From NCBI GenBank assembly GCA_041576975.1, contig JBFGJY010000003.1, positions 1 through 64,000 on the forward strand: a stretch of 64,000 nt of DNA, given 5' to 3'. The translations under genes and the position numbers were made by a program. Each line of letters begins with the position of its first letter. The stretch's first letter is position 1. Shown piece by piece: positions 25,349 through 33,147 of the stretch. A model generated the notes under the pieces. The model had not been told where the DNA came from. It ran no database searches and worked only from the letters and a program-made list of their open reading frames with translations. This stretch comes from JBFGJY01 sp041576975. GTDB lineage: Bacteria > Pseudomonadota > Gammaproteobacteria > UBA4575.

Positions 25349-27379
25349 ATGTATAAATTAGTTAAATATTTTCTAGTTATTTTAGTTTTATTTATATTTA
25401 CTAGTTCAGCTCAAGCAATTCAAACGTTACCGATTGAAATCAATAGTGAAAGTTTCCAAATTGAATACTGGCCAAGCTATTTTGCAAATGAATTAGACAT
25501 TCAGTTTATGGATGATACTGACACGGATACAAATGATATAAATATCGAATTTTATCGAGGAAAAATAGTTGGTCATCCAGATACTCTAGTGACACTTTCT
25601 AAAGTAGGGGACGATTTAAAAGGATTGGCTTTTTTCTACGGCCAGTATTATAAAATTGCGGGTTCAATGTCGAATCTCAGCGAGCAGCCCTCTGCATCTA
25701 TGGAAATTTCCGAGGTCAATGTCACTGATATGGCCCAACGTATGACTCGCGAAATGTGTCCTATCCATACGCCAGAACATCACGACATGCAAATGACAGC
25801 GATGGCTACTATGAATATGAACACAAATGGTTCGCCTCCAGTTGCTTTTGCAGTGGGTAACGTCAATCTAGTTGCAGATGTCGCGTTGGCCTTAGACCCT
25901 CAATATGTTTTGATTCATGGTGGAGAAACTAACGCTGTCGTCAAGGCGTTACAAATATTAGATCAGGCCGATATGTTTTATCGCCAAGCCAAGCCCGCAA
26001 ATGGGGCCGGAGGACTAGGCATCGCATTAAATAACATTAGCATCAGGGTTTTCAGTAATGCATTGCCATTTGGTGTTGCTGATATCGAAGACCCCAATCC
26101 AAGTCTGGCCAATGGCAACCAGCCTGAAATAGATGCATCTGCGTACCTCAATAGAGTTCAAGTTAATAGTAACGCGCTGTTTGGAAATTTAAGAACGGTA
26201 GGTGCAGTATTTACCGGTTATGACTTAGATAACACAGTGGTAGGTGACGGAGTCGCTGGCTTAGCTTTTCTTTCTACCTCATGTAGCTCATTAGGAGTGA
26301 GTGTTGAAGAAGGATGGGGTAATGATAGTGCATCGGCTGTAATCACTGCGCATGAAATAGCCCATAATTTTGGTTCTTGTCATGATGGATCCCCCATTCT
26401 TGATGCAGCAAATAATATATGCCCCATTAGCTCAGTTGGTTGCCCGGCAAACGGACCATATATCATGGCACCTTTTGTTAATCCAGCTGCCACGCAGTTT
26501 TCTGAATGTTCAATTGCCAATGTAACCTCTCACATTAATGTTCAAACCTGTTACAAACAACCAATTGATATTCAGATTACTCTACAAAACATCGTGCCTG
26601 CTGCCGCTAATGCATTAACTCAAGGTAACACAAGTGTACGCACATTCAGTATAGGTAACATGACTGATGTTACCTTAATGAACGTAAACATATCAGGCTC
26701 TCTCGAAAACCTTAGTGATCCTAACAATCCAAATACAGAATATACGACGGTTACACTTGAAGGTAATGCCTGCACTATCGCGGCTAGCCGCCAAACCTAC
26801 ACATGTACTATTTCATCTATTGATGCTAACAATGCGCAAACACAAGCTATTGTTGAAACGGTCACCGCAACAGGTACTGGACAATTCATGTCAGCTACAG
26901 AATATAAAAATGTCGCATCTGAACAGAGAGTAGATATTGAACCTCAAAATAGTATCGTAGCGCTTACGCAAACTATAAATGCACCAGTCACGCCTCCAGC
27001 TGCACCAAGTAATGTACAAGCTACATTGCTCAGCAACGGAAATATTCAAGTAAGCTGGACAGATAATAGTAATAATGAACAAGCCTTTATAATTGAACGC
27101 AGTGAAGATGGTGGCACTACATTTGATGTCATAGCAGCAAATCAAGCTGCTAATTCAACAAGCTATATCGATACCAGCGTCGTCGAAAATACAACATACA
27201 CTTATAAAGTTTCTGCAAGCAATAGTATGGGCGCTGCACTTGCTGCAAATACACCAAGCGTTACTACATCTACTAGTGTTGCTACTTCTTCCGGAGGTGG
27301 TGGCGGCGGAGGTGGTGGTGCTTTCTATCTATTGACAGTTTGCTTGCTGTTAGCTCGAGCTTTAACTAAGTTTAGATAA
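25349..27379 (+). CDS. secreted M12-type zinc metalloprotease with Fn3 domain and GlyGly-CTERM tail
   Basis: From the ATG at 25349 the product has 676 residues and a signal peptide (YFLVILVLFIFTSSAQA). The catalytic domain has the extended zinc motif HEIAHNFGSCHD (His335, His339, His345) with YIMAPF as Met-turn, as in reprolysin-like M12 enzymes. A DUF11-like beta section follows, then a fibronectin type III domain at about 545-640 (PPAAPSNVQATL, SWTDNSNNEQAF). The end is a run of glycines, a hydrophobic helix and Arg/Lys (GlyGly-CTERM), predicted to be cut by rhombosortase and exported by type II secretion. An in-frame TTG at 25337 is less likely. Confidence 0.85.
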   Translation: MYKLVKYFLVILVLFIFTSSAQAIQTLPIEINSESFQIEYWPSYFANELDIQFMDDTDTDTNDINIEFYRGKIVGHPDTLVTLSKVGDDLKGLAFFYGQYYKIAGSMSNLSEQPSASMEISEVNVTDMAQRMTREMCPIHTPEHHDMQMTAMATMNMNTNGSPPVAFAVGNVNLVADVALALDPQYVLIHGGETNAVVKALQILDQADMFYRQAKPANGAGGLGIALNNISIRVFSNALPFGVADIEDPNPSLANGNQPEIDASAYLNRVQVNSNALFGNLRTVGAVFTGYDLDNTVVGDGVAGLAFLSTSCSSLGVSVEEGWGNDSASAVITAHEIAHNFGSCHDGSPILDAANNICPISSVGCPANGPYIMAPFVNPAATQFSECSIANVTSHINVQTCYKQPIDIQITLQNIVPAAANALTQGNTSVRTFSIGNMTDVTLMNVNISGSLENLSDPNNPNTEYTTVTLEGNACTIAASRQTYTCTISSIDANNAQTQAIVETVTATGTGQFMSATEYKNVASEQRVDIEPQNSIVALTQTINAPVTPPAAPSNVQATLLSNGNIQVSWTDNSNNEQAFIIERSEDGGTTFDVIAANQAANSTSYIDTSVVENTTYTYKVSASNSMGAALAANTPSVTTSTSVATSSGGGGGGGGGAFYLLTVCLLLARALTKFR

Positions 27380-27417
27380 GTCCTGTACATTGCACTATCT
27401 GAGAGCTGCTTACTTGG

Positions 27418-27447
27418 AATGACCGCTTTCGACCCAAATCTGACATT
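27418..27447. repeat. dispersed palindromic repeat, copy 2
   Basis: AATGACCGCTTTCGACCCAA continues into ATCTGACATT, the reverse orientation of copies 1, 3 and 4. It starts 39 bases after the metalloprotease stop. The rest of 27448-27800 is AT-rich with no gene. Confidence 0.65.
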
Positions 27448-27690
27448 TTAATTGTGGGCTAAGAATCATCATTTAATCAGTTTTCACTCTAAATTATTAC
27501 TTACCTTTTAATACTTTTTAACTTAATTTTTTCGTTTTTTTATAACACCATATTTATATTTATTTCTTTTTGGCGTTCTGAATCGATTTATTGTGTTTTA
27601 GCGATTCATACCAATTGCAGTCATAATAAAATATATAGCAAGTAAAAGGACTCTAACTACTTTTTACTACCCTATTTCTCCTACATTCCT

Positions 27691-27733
27691 CAAACCCAGG
27701 TTTTATGCACCTGAGTTTAAATACTTTTTATGC
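27691..27733 (+). terminator. possible rho-independent terminator
   Basis: AAACCCAGGT and ACCTGAGTTT form a 10-bp stem with one mismatch around TTTATGC, followed by AAATACTTTTT. It is about 310 bases after the metalloprotease stop, so its assignment to that gene is uncertain. Confidence 0.4.
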
Positions 27734-27800
27734 TAACGCTTGGCGTTGCTTAGCCAGTAAGTTGGTGGATTGTTTTATTGTGTGCCATCGTACAAAACGA

Positions 27801-28124
27801 TTACTTACATCGAGTACTACTACCCAGTGGTCGCTTAAATGTATAAGCGGCTGGTTCAACCACTAACTTTTTGCCAGCTTCTCCTGCGTTACCACCAAGT
27901 AATGTGAACGGCAAGGATGCTACATATGCAACAGAGCCGATGGCAGTTCCAACTATCCCGAAAGGTCTAATAAAAACTATATCTACTAACATCGAATCCG
28001 ATGAGCGAGAGTATTCCGATTCACAACCGCCTTGCCCGTAAAACGTCCAACGATCTTGTGTGGCTAATAGCGTACTTGGTACACAAAAAGCAGCACATAA
28101 GATCAAAGCAAATATCTTGTTCAT
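27801..28124 (-). CDS. small exported conserved protein, unknown function
   Basis: The start is the ATG at 28122-28124, preceded by GAGGGGG about eight bases away; the frame extends seven codons further upstream without a better signal. The product has 107 residues. A signal peptide (MNKIFALILCAAFCVPSTLLA) is followed by a hydrophobic, Gly-rich segment (FIRPFGIVGTAIGSVAYVAS, LPFTLLGGNAGEAGKKLVVE) and an end AAYTFKRPLG. This pattern recurs in small gammaproteobacterial proteins of unknown role. It is probably periplasmic or inserted in the envelope. Confidence 0.65.
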   Translation of the reverse strand: MNKIFALILCAAFCVPSTLLATQDRWTFYGQGGCESEYSRSSDSMLVDIVFIRPFGIVGTAIGSVAYVASLPFTLLGGNAGEAGKKLVVEPAAYTFKRPLGSSTRCK

Positions 28125-28615
28125 AGCGTATTCCCCCTCAATCAAAATTATTATACAAAGCTTATGCTAAATGGTTATCTAAGTATAGAATTTTTAACCA
28201 ATTTCAGCGTTTACATTCTATCGTCCGTATTACTAATTTATTACACTCTACAACCGAAATAACCTTAATATGTATACAAAAACTCTATCTCAAGATGTAA
28301 ATCTTGCATTGGATATTGTTAACCAATTCACAATTAAGCATAAATTTTACAAGGGAATAAAAGAGAACTAGGCAAAACTATATTAGCTTTCGTTTGAATT
28401 TATTATTTTAGACGTGATTATATTGACTTTAAGATCTTAGTTTAGAGAATGAATGTTAGAGCAGTGGAAGCAAATATTATTAAAATAGATGATCAAGAAG
28501 AAAACTATGATGCTTATAAAAATAATATAGTCTTATTGTTCTTTCATTTTTGGATAGGCACTTAATTTCAGCTTGCATAATCAAGATGTGAATTATAATT
28601 TCAAATTCCGAATAT

Positions 28616-28639
28616 TTGCTTACGGCCAGAAGCAATCAT
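28616..28639. repeat. degenerate copy of the palindromic repeat
   Basis: TTGCTTACGGCCAGAAGCAA is close to the variant at 458 (TGCTTACGGCCA). It sits in the 550-base AT-rich stretch 28146-28697, downstream of the TetR gene stop; the stretch holds no other visible feature. Confidence 0.4.
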
Positions 28640-28697
28640 ACAATACATGAACGATTGCTTTAAATTTCGTTTGAGAAAAATATAGATAAACAAATAA

Positions 28698-29282
28698 TCA
28701 GATCTCAATCAGTTTAAAAATATTTTTTGCTATTTGTAAGCATGCTGATTTTGTCAAAGGACCCTTTGTCATTGCTAACATCCCGATAAACGATACAGAT
28801 ATTAGTTGTGCAATTTCACTAGCACTTAAGTCTGTACGAATTTCATTCAAGGCTTGGCCTGCTTCAATCGTCTTGGTGAATAGTTTATGGGTTCGCATGA
28901 AATGAGCTTTAGCTCTTTGTGCGACCTCTTCATCCTGATTAGCGCGTTCCACTATAGAATTTACAAGCAGGCAACCTCTTTGCAGGGTTTGCCCACAAAC
29001 AAGCTTGATTTCGGTATTTAGCCACAAGCGCAACCCTTCTTTTGGTGTGCTACCACTTTCTATCGTCTCCTTGTTGAAATTATGGAGGTCATCAAGATAG
29101 CGATCCAATGCGGCAATGAATAAAGAGTGTTTATCACCGAAGGCCTTATAGATACTTCCCTTCTGTAAATCCATGGCCTCCATCAAATCAGAAAGAGAAG
29201 TGGCTTCATAGCCATGGTTCCAAAAAGCTTGCATCGCCTGTTCTAAGGCCTGATCCATATCGAATTCTCTTGGTCTAGCCAT
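28698..29282 (-). CDS. TetR/AcrR-family transcriptional regulator
   Basis: This 194-residue protein has an N-terminal TetR helix-turn-helix (ALEQAMQAFWNHGYEATSLS, MDLQKGSIYKAFGDKHSLF) and an all-helical ligand-binding domain with CGQTLQRGCLLVNSIVE, a pattern of the AcuR/NemR-like subgroup. It is divergent from the exported protein at 29503 across 220 bases that hold three similar operator-like sites, so it probably represses itself and that gene. The inducer is unknown; the Cys residues in the ligand domain would allow a redox or electrophile signal, which is inference. Confidence 0.88.
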   Translation of the reverse strand: MARPREFDMDQALEQAMQAFWNHGYEATSLSDLMEAMDLQKGSIYKAFGDKHSLFIAALDRYLDDLHNFNKETIESGSTPKEGLRLWLNTEIKLVCGQTLQRGCLLVNSIVERANQDEEVAQRAKAHFMRTHKLFTKTIEAGQALNEIRTDLSASEIAQLISVSFIGMLAMTKGPLTKSACLQIAKNIFKLIEI

Positions 29283-29320
29283 CGTTAAATCCTTTTTTAC
29301 TTACTTCCACACAAGCATAC

Positions 29321-29345
29321 CTATTAGGAACCATTTGGTCAATAA
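29321..29345 (-). promoter_or_regulatory. putative TetR operator, site 1 (inverted)
   Basis: Read on the minus strand the site is TTGACCAAATGGTTCCTA preceded by TTA. It lies 39 bases upstream of the TetR start codon and matches sites 2 and 3 in the opposite orientation. The core TTGACC..GGTTCC has partial dyad symmetry. Confidence 0.65.
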
Positions 29346-29384
29346 CTAATTTCTATGCGCCATAGAAAACTTTGAAGGGAATTA

Positions 29385-29410
29385 TTGTTGACCGTGCAGT
29401 TCCTATTCTG
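29385..29410 (+). promoter_or_regulatory. putative TetR operator, site 2
   Basis: The core is TTGACCGTGCAGTTCCTATT. It shares TTGTTGAC and GTTCCTATTC with site 3, whose start lies 39 bases downstream. Confidence 0.65.
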
Positions 29411-29422
29411 TATCGTAGACCC

Positions 29423-29450
29423 ATTGTTGACTGATTGGTTCCTATTCAAT
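29423..29450 (+). promoter_or_regulatory. putative TetR operator, site 3, overlapping a possible promoter
   Basis: The core is TTGACTGATTGGTTCCTATT. The TTGACT could also be a -35 box for the gene at 29503, with a weak TAGATC 17 bases later as -10, so a bound repressor would block transcription. Confidence 0.6.
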
Positions 29451-29502
29451 AGATCAACAAGAAAAGACTTCATTAAACATTAATTTTTTTAGGAGATTAA
29501 AC

Positions 29503-29859
29503 ATGAAAGCAAAAGCACTAACGAAGAAAATGAATATGAATAATGTATTCTTAAAAACCATTAATTATTTGGCCGCTATTGGTCTGTTAATTGGCACAGC
29601 CACGGTATCTGCTGGTGATAATGAACTTTGGCGTAACCAAGTCTCATCTATCCCCGGTCAGACGATAGGCTCTTTTACGGTCGGGAAACCAGGAGGTTCT
29701 TCATTTCTGGATGCTGTGAGAGAGAACCATCTCCCCACTACTCAGGATGATACCTCTATGGTTGAGTCACAACGCCGATTATTAAGCGATACGGATACCG
29801 CAAGCGGCGACTGGTTCTTTAATACAATTACACCAGATACTTACGGCTACGGAAGTTAG
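29503..29859 (+). CDS. small exported protein under TetR-type control
   Basis: This 118-residue protein has AGGAG seven bases before the ATG. A signal peptide is preceded by a long basic extension (MKAKALTKKMNMNN), with core YLAAIGLLIGTATVSAG; an internal Met at residue 10 or 12 could also be the start. The mature part is about 80 residues, polar and cysteine-free (IPGQTIGSFTVGKPGGSSF, SGDWFFNTITPDTYGYGS). No family is recognised. It is the only gene divergent from the TetR regulator and ends at a good terminator, so it is a single-gene regulon. Confidence 0.65.
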   Translation: MKAKALTKKMNMNNVFLKTINYLAAIGLLIGTATVSAGDNELWRNQVSSIPGQTIGSFTVGKPGGSSFLDAVRENHLPTTQDDTSMVESQRRLLSDTDTASGDWFFNTITPDTYGYGS

Positions 29860-29877
29860 TTAATGGTGTTTATTTAA

Positions 29878-29926
29878 CTCACGGGACTACCCCTCTTTAG
29901 GTGGTCTCGTGAGATTTTGAATTTTT
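29878..29926 (+). terminator. rho-independent terminator
   Basis: CTCACGGGACTACC and GGTGGTCTCGTGAG form a 14-bp stem with two G-T-type imperfections around CCTCTTTA, followed by ATTTTGAATTTTT. It ends the transcript of the gene at 29503. The following 29927-30339 shows no gene. Confidence 0.8.
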
Positions 29927-30339
29927 ATAAGTAAATAGGACATCAAAAATCGATCAACTTATGATAAACACATGGTAAGACATAACAGTTGTTATTATCG
30001 TGGATTGAATTCACAAATGTTGCTCTAAGAATCTATCAAGCGATATAAAAAACTGATCAAAAACGTTACCCACACTTTTCCATCTAATCCACCATGGAAA
30101 GTTAATCAATCATATCGCGCATGAAAATCTGCACATGCTTTTTTTCAATTCCTTCTTTTTATGGTCTTTTTTTTCATGGTGCTTTACGGATTCGCATTTG
30201 CATGCTTTTAGCTGGTTTTTTTCAGAATTCCGAAATATTTCTTCTATGTAATGTCCCATGTGATTAAAGCACCAACTAGAGTTAAGGTAACTACTTGTCG
30301 CCTAACACATGGAATGAGTTCAAATTCACTCTAACTACG

Positions 30340-30371
30340 AATGTCCGTTTTGGGGGTCGAAAGCGGTCATT
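30340..30371. repeat. dispersed palindromic repeat, copy 3
   Basis: AATGTCCGTTTT and AAGCGGTCATT flank GGGGGTCGA. It ends two bases before the stop codon of the minus-strand DUF2845 gene, exactly where a 3'-end hairpin would lie. Confidence 0.65.
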
Positions 30372-30373
30372 CG

Positions 30374-30769
30374 CTATTGTCTTTTCTGTATGTAACCATG
30401 CCCTAGCTCCACGATTTCACGCAGGATGCCATTCTCAAAATGTAAACGTCGCATTAATCGATGTGGCCCAAAGTTATATACCCACTCTTCTACAATAATT
30501 TCTACCTGTATGCTTCGGTTTATTGCAGCGTAGTTAGCTCTATTATCAAAATGCGGATAATTTAGTTTTGTTAACGAATAGTGTCCGGGATATAGTATCC
30601 GCCGTTCTCGCAAAATCGTGTAAGTATCAATTGCTACTGGGTCCCCACATCTAACTCGAACTTCTTCTATGTAATCACCTTCGGATACGAGCTTATGGCC
30701 ACAGCGAAGAGCAAGGGCAGGTTCAACGATACCAAGTAATAAAAATAAACCTATGAATGTACGTGTCAT
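30374..30769 (-). CDS. exported DUF2845-family protein
   Basis: This 131-residue protein has a signal peptide (MTRTFIGLFLLLGIVEPALA) followed by the DUF2845 pattern: LRCGHKLVSEGDYIEEVRVR, CGDP, VEEWVYNFGPHRLMRRLHF and ENGILREI. The two conserved cysteines (about residues 23 and 41) could form a disulfide. The mature protein is periplasmic and its function is unknown. The c-di-GMP-type riboswitch on the same strand lies about 425 bases upstream, and no other gene intervenes. Confidence 0.8.
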   Translation of the reverse strand: MTRTFIGLFLLLGIVEPALALRCGHKLVSEGDYIEEVRVRCGDPVAIDTYTILRERRILYPGHYSLTKLNYPHFDNRANYAAINRSIQVEIIVEEWVYNFGPHRLMRRLHFENGILREIVELGHGYIQKRQ

Positions 30770-30935
30770 AACATTAACACCTAAATTTTATCTTCTATGT
30801 TCAATATTATATGAACACTTTGAGTCAATGGTCCTCATTATAAATAGTCTTCATTGAACTCGGAAAATTCCATTAATAACTCACATTCTATGTAGGTTTT
30901 TGAGGTAAAAGTTTCTTATGTTTGATAAATTATGC

Positions 30936-30966
30936 GAATGTCTGTTTTGGCTCGTTAGCGGTCATT
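30936..30966. repeat. dispersed palindromic repeat, copy 4
   Basis: GAATGTCTGTTTTGG and GTTAGCGGTCATT form the same element, here in the 726-base non-coding region between the DUF2845 gene and the peroxiredoxin-like gene. Confidence 0.6.
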
Positions 30967-31194
30967 GATAACTTCCCCATAAACCCATAGATCTACTAAA
31001 TCTGATACTTACAATAATACCTAAACGAACACCTTACTGTTATGGCATGAAGGCCAAGGTTACCATATGACACAGTTATGGATAAATCAGCAGATCATTA
31101 CGAGTTGTGAGAAGCTACCTAGAAGGTGTGGAAGCAAGGTCAACAGGGGTCAAAAATAGAGAATGAGAGTTGTTGGAGAGAGAGGTTCACTATC

Positions 31195-31275
31195 TGGCGA
31201 TCCCGCTGTCTTAGAATCCTTGCTTCCGTAGACCGGTAATTTTGCGTCCCTATCTTTCAATAGGTTTGCCGTTTT
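31195..31275 (-). ncRNA. c-di-GMP-I (GEMM) riboswitch
   Basis: On the minus strand the element begins with GGCAAACC, then a 4-bp stem TATT/GATA closed by a GAAA tetraloop, then GGGACGCAAA, the signature of the GEMM-I aptamer. It continues with ACCGGTCTACGG and ends TAAGACAGCGGGATCGCC. GTCT pairs with AGAC and CCG with CGG, forming the second helix. This order and spacing match the Vibrio GEMM aptamer that binds cyclic di-GMP. No ORF of useful size begins just downstream; the nearest same-strand gene is the DUF2845 gene about 425 bases away. The 31275-31495 and 30967-31195 flanks hold no gene. Confidence 0.85.
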
Positions 31276-31495
31276 TTCAGTAGTATTAACTCCAAATTAA
31301 TTAGTTAACATGATTAGTCTAGGTGTAATTTTGTCTGAAAAGTTTGAATTCAATCACACTTCCTTTTCGCATTTTACAAACTATTGATTCAACCAAGTTA
31401 ATTTATTTCACTTTAACTCAGTGACTTACTTGAAAACGAATAACAAGCGGTAGGTATTATCTGATGATCTGAAAGAATCATTTTTAAATTGCATA

Positions 31496-32080
31496 TCAAT
31501 GAATGATTTCCAGAAATTCCAAAATTTCATCCGCCGTAGCTCTGCCATAGTGCGAGTCACTTACTTTTGCATATTGAATGTAGCCCTTGTGATCAATTAC
31601 AAATGCAGCAGGATATGCAGTTTCTTTTGGTACATTCCATCTTAAACCTAATAAATTCGTAATGGCATAGTCATTGTCAATAACAAAAATAAAATTGTTA
31701 GGTAAGTCTTCTTTCTCTTCAAGAGGACTAGTGAACTCTTTAGCTTTTTTGTCAAGATCTTTGACTTTACCGGGGTATATAAAAACAACGGGTGTGTTTT
31801 TTTGTTTTTCAAATTCTTCTGCTTTGGCAATGTAACCTGCCACTTGAGTAGAACACACAGGACACTGATAACCTGGGAAGCCGCGTAACATAATCAGTAC
31901 TACTGTGCCCTTTTCTATGTACTTGGAAAGTTGAAAAGGAGCTCCATTCATTGTAATCCCAGAAAAATCCGTAATCTTAGACCCTTCCTTTGGACCCACA
32001 GCTATTTTTTCTGCCAAAACCTGTGCAAAAGAAAGGATTGTGATAATAGTTATGATTAATAACTTAAATATATTTTTCAT
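31496..32080 (-). CDS. exported peroxiredoxin-like (AhpC/TSA) protein
   Basis: This 194-residue protein has a signal peptide (MKNIFKLLIITIITILSFAQ, cut near VLA) and a thioredoxin fold with GSKITDFSGITMNGAPF, VVLIMLRGFPGYQCPVC and an end SDSHYGRATADEILEFLE. The RGFPGYQCPVCSTQ segment puts a CxxC where peroxiredoxins have the peroxidatic Cys. The redox centre is therefore more like a thiol-disulfide or bacterioferritin-comigratory type; the exact reaction is uncertain. It is likely periplasmic and stands alone. Confidence 0.8.
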   Translation of the reverse strand: MKNIFKLLIITIITILSFAQVLAEKIAVGPKEGSKITDFSGITMNGAPFQLSKYIEKGTVVLIMLRGFPGYQCPVCSTQVAGYIAKAEEFEKQKNTPVVFIYPGKVKDLDKKAKEFTSPLEEKEDLPNNFIFVIDNDYAITNLLGLRWNVPKETAYPAAFVIDHKGYIQYAKVSDSHYGRATADEILEFLEIIH

Positions 32081-32347
32081 AAGTTTTCTTTAAATAGTGA
32101 ATTCTAAAAATTAGAAAATGACAGTTATACAAAGTTTCATTATTAAATAGATTTCGTAACATCCAATGAGATCAGCCATGTGAAATTAATTTTGCATTAA
32201 TGATGTTTAACTTATAGAGCATGTCGCATAGTTTAAACGGCTTTAGTGCGGCTCCTCAACAACATTATTCTGCGATGCATTTCCTGAGCATAATTACTTC
32301 ATAAAAACGTTCTGTAAGTTTTTAGCGATTAATTAATGAGTGAACGA

Positions 32348-32767
32348 TTAAATTTTCTTTTCCATTCTGACATGTTCGATTTTAGCTTCATAGAATCGCT
32401 CACCAATTATTTGATACCCTAAATTTTCATATAACGAGACAACTGAGAGTTGTGCATGGCACCATGTTTTACTAAATGAATGGTTTCTTGCAATTTCATG
32501 GATATTCTCCATTAAGGCTGTACCAATGCCCTGTCTGCGTTTCGAAGCAATAACCGCGAGTCTTCCTACCTTACCTAACTTTTCTATGTCTAGACGGCAT
32601 GTGCCGACAGCATCGTCAGAATCAAATGCAAGCAGATGAACACAAAATGGATCACGATCATCCATTTCTAGGTCTTCTGGTACGTGTTGCTCGTTTACAA
32701 ATACGTCGAATCTAATTTTAGTAATTTCTAAACGATCTGATTCGAAATCGGCTTGGCGAATATACAT
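32348..32767 (-). CDS. GNAT-family N-acetyltransferase
   Basis: This 139-residue protein has the GNAT acetyl-CoA motif RLAVIASKRRQGIGTALME (residues about 70-88) and the closing pattern VVSLYENLGYQIIGERFYE. The N-terminal ITKIRFDVFVNEQHVPEDLE resembles the subgroup that includes ElaA and similar small acetyltransferases. The acceptor is unknown. The gene stands alone after a terminator that closes the atp-glm transcript. Confidence 0.85.
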   Translation of the reverse strand: MYIRQADFESDRLEITKIRFDVFVNEQHVPEDLEMDDRDPFCVHLLAFDSDDAVGTCRLDIEKLGKVGRLAVIASKRRQGIGTALMENIHEIARNHSFSKTWCHAQLSVVSLYENLGYQIIGERFYEAKIEHVRMEKKI

Positions 32768-32821
32768 CCGCTAGCATACCCCATGAAATTAATAGTGGTA
32801 AAGCGGTGTTGGAACATGGAT

Positions 32822-32852
32822 AAAAAAGCCCGACATGTTTTTAGCGGGGCTT
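32822..32852 (-). terminator. rho-independent terminator downstream of glmS
   Basis: On the minus strand AAGCCCCG and CGGGCTT form a 7-8-bp GC-rich stem around CTAAAAACATGT, followed by TTTTTTA. It lies about 300 bases after the glmS stop and just before the GNAT gene. The remaining 32853-33147 is AT-rich with no gene. Confidence 0.75.
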
Positions 32853-33147
32853 AACTATCACTAATAGCTAACGAGAAGCAAAGCCGGAAGTAAGGGGGAA
32901 TATCCAACTTCGGATACTGGCAGGTAAGGAAGCCCACAGTAATTGTTTATTGGCCAAGTGGATAGTTTTTTTGAATCTTATCCGCCAGTTAAAACAATAC
33001 TGGCTAATTTGTTCCTCATGAGTACGTAGATTTAATGAATATTATATGAAATCTAGAGCACTCTACATTGCAATAAAATTTAGGCTGATTTTTTTTACTA
33101 TATCTATATTTCTTGTATAACCTTCAAGGTATTTGTCATAGCTTTGT

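Noticed and set aside
26419..26440. tRNA-like string TTAGCTCAGTTGG inside the metalloprotease gene
   Set aside because: No acceptor, anticodon or T-arm can be folded around it; it is ordinary coding sequence (PISSVG).
31141..31175. CAACAGGGGTCAAAAATAGA, reminiscent of flanks of some REP-associated transposases
   Set aside because: No transposase frame or terminal repeats nearby.
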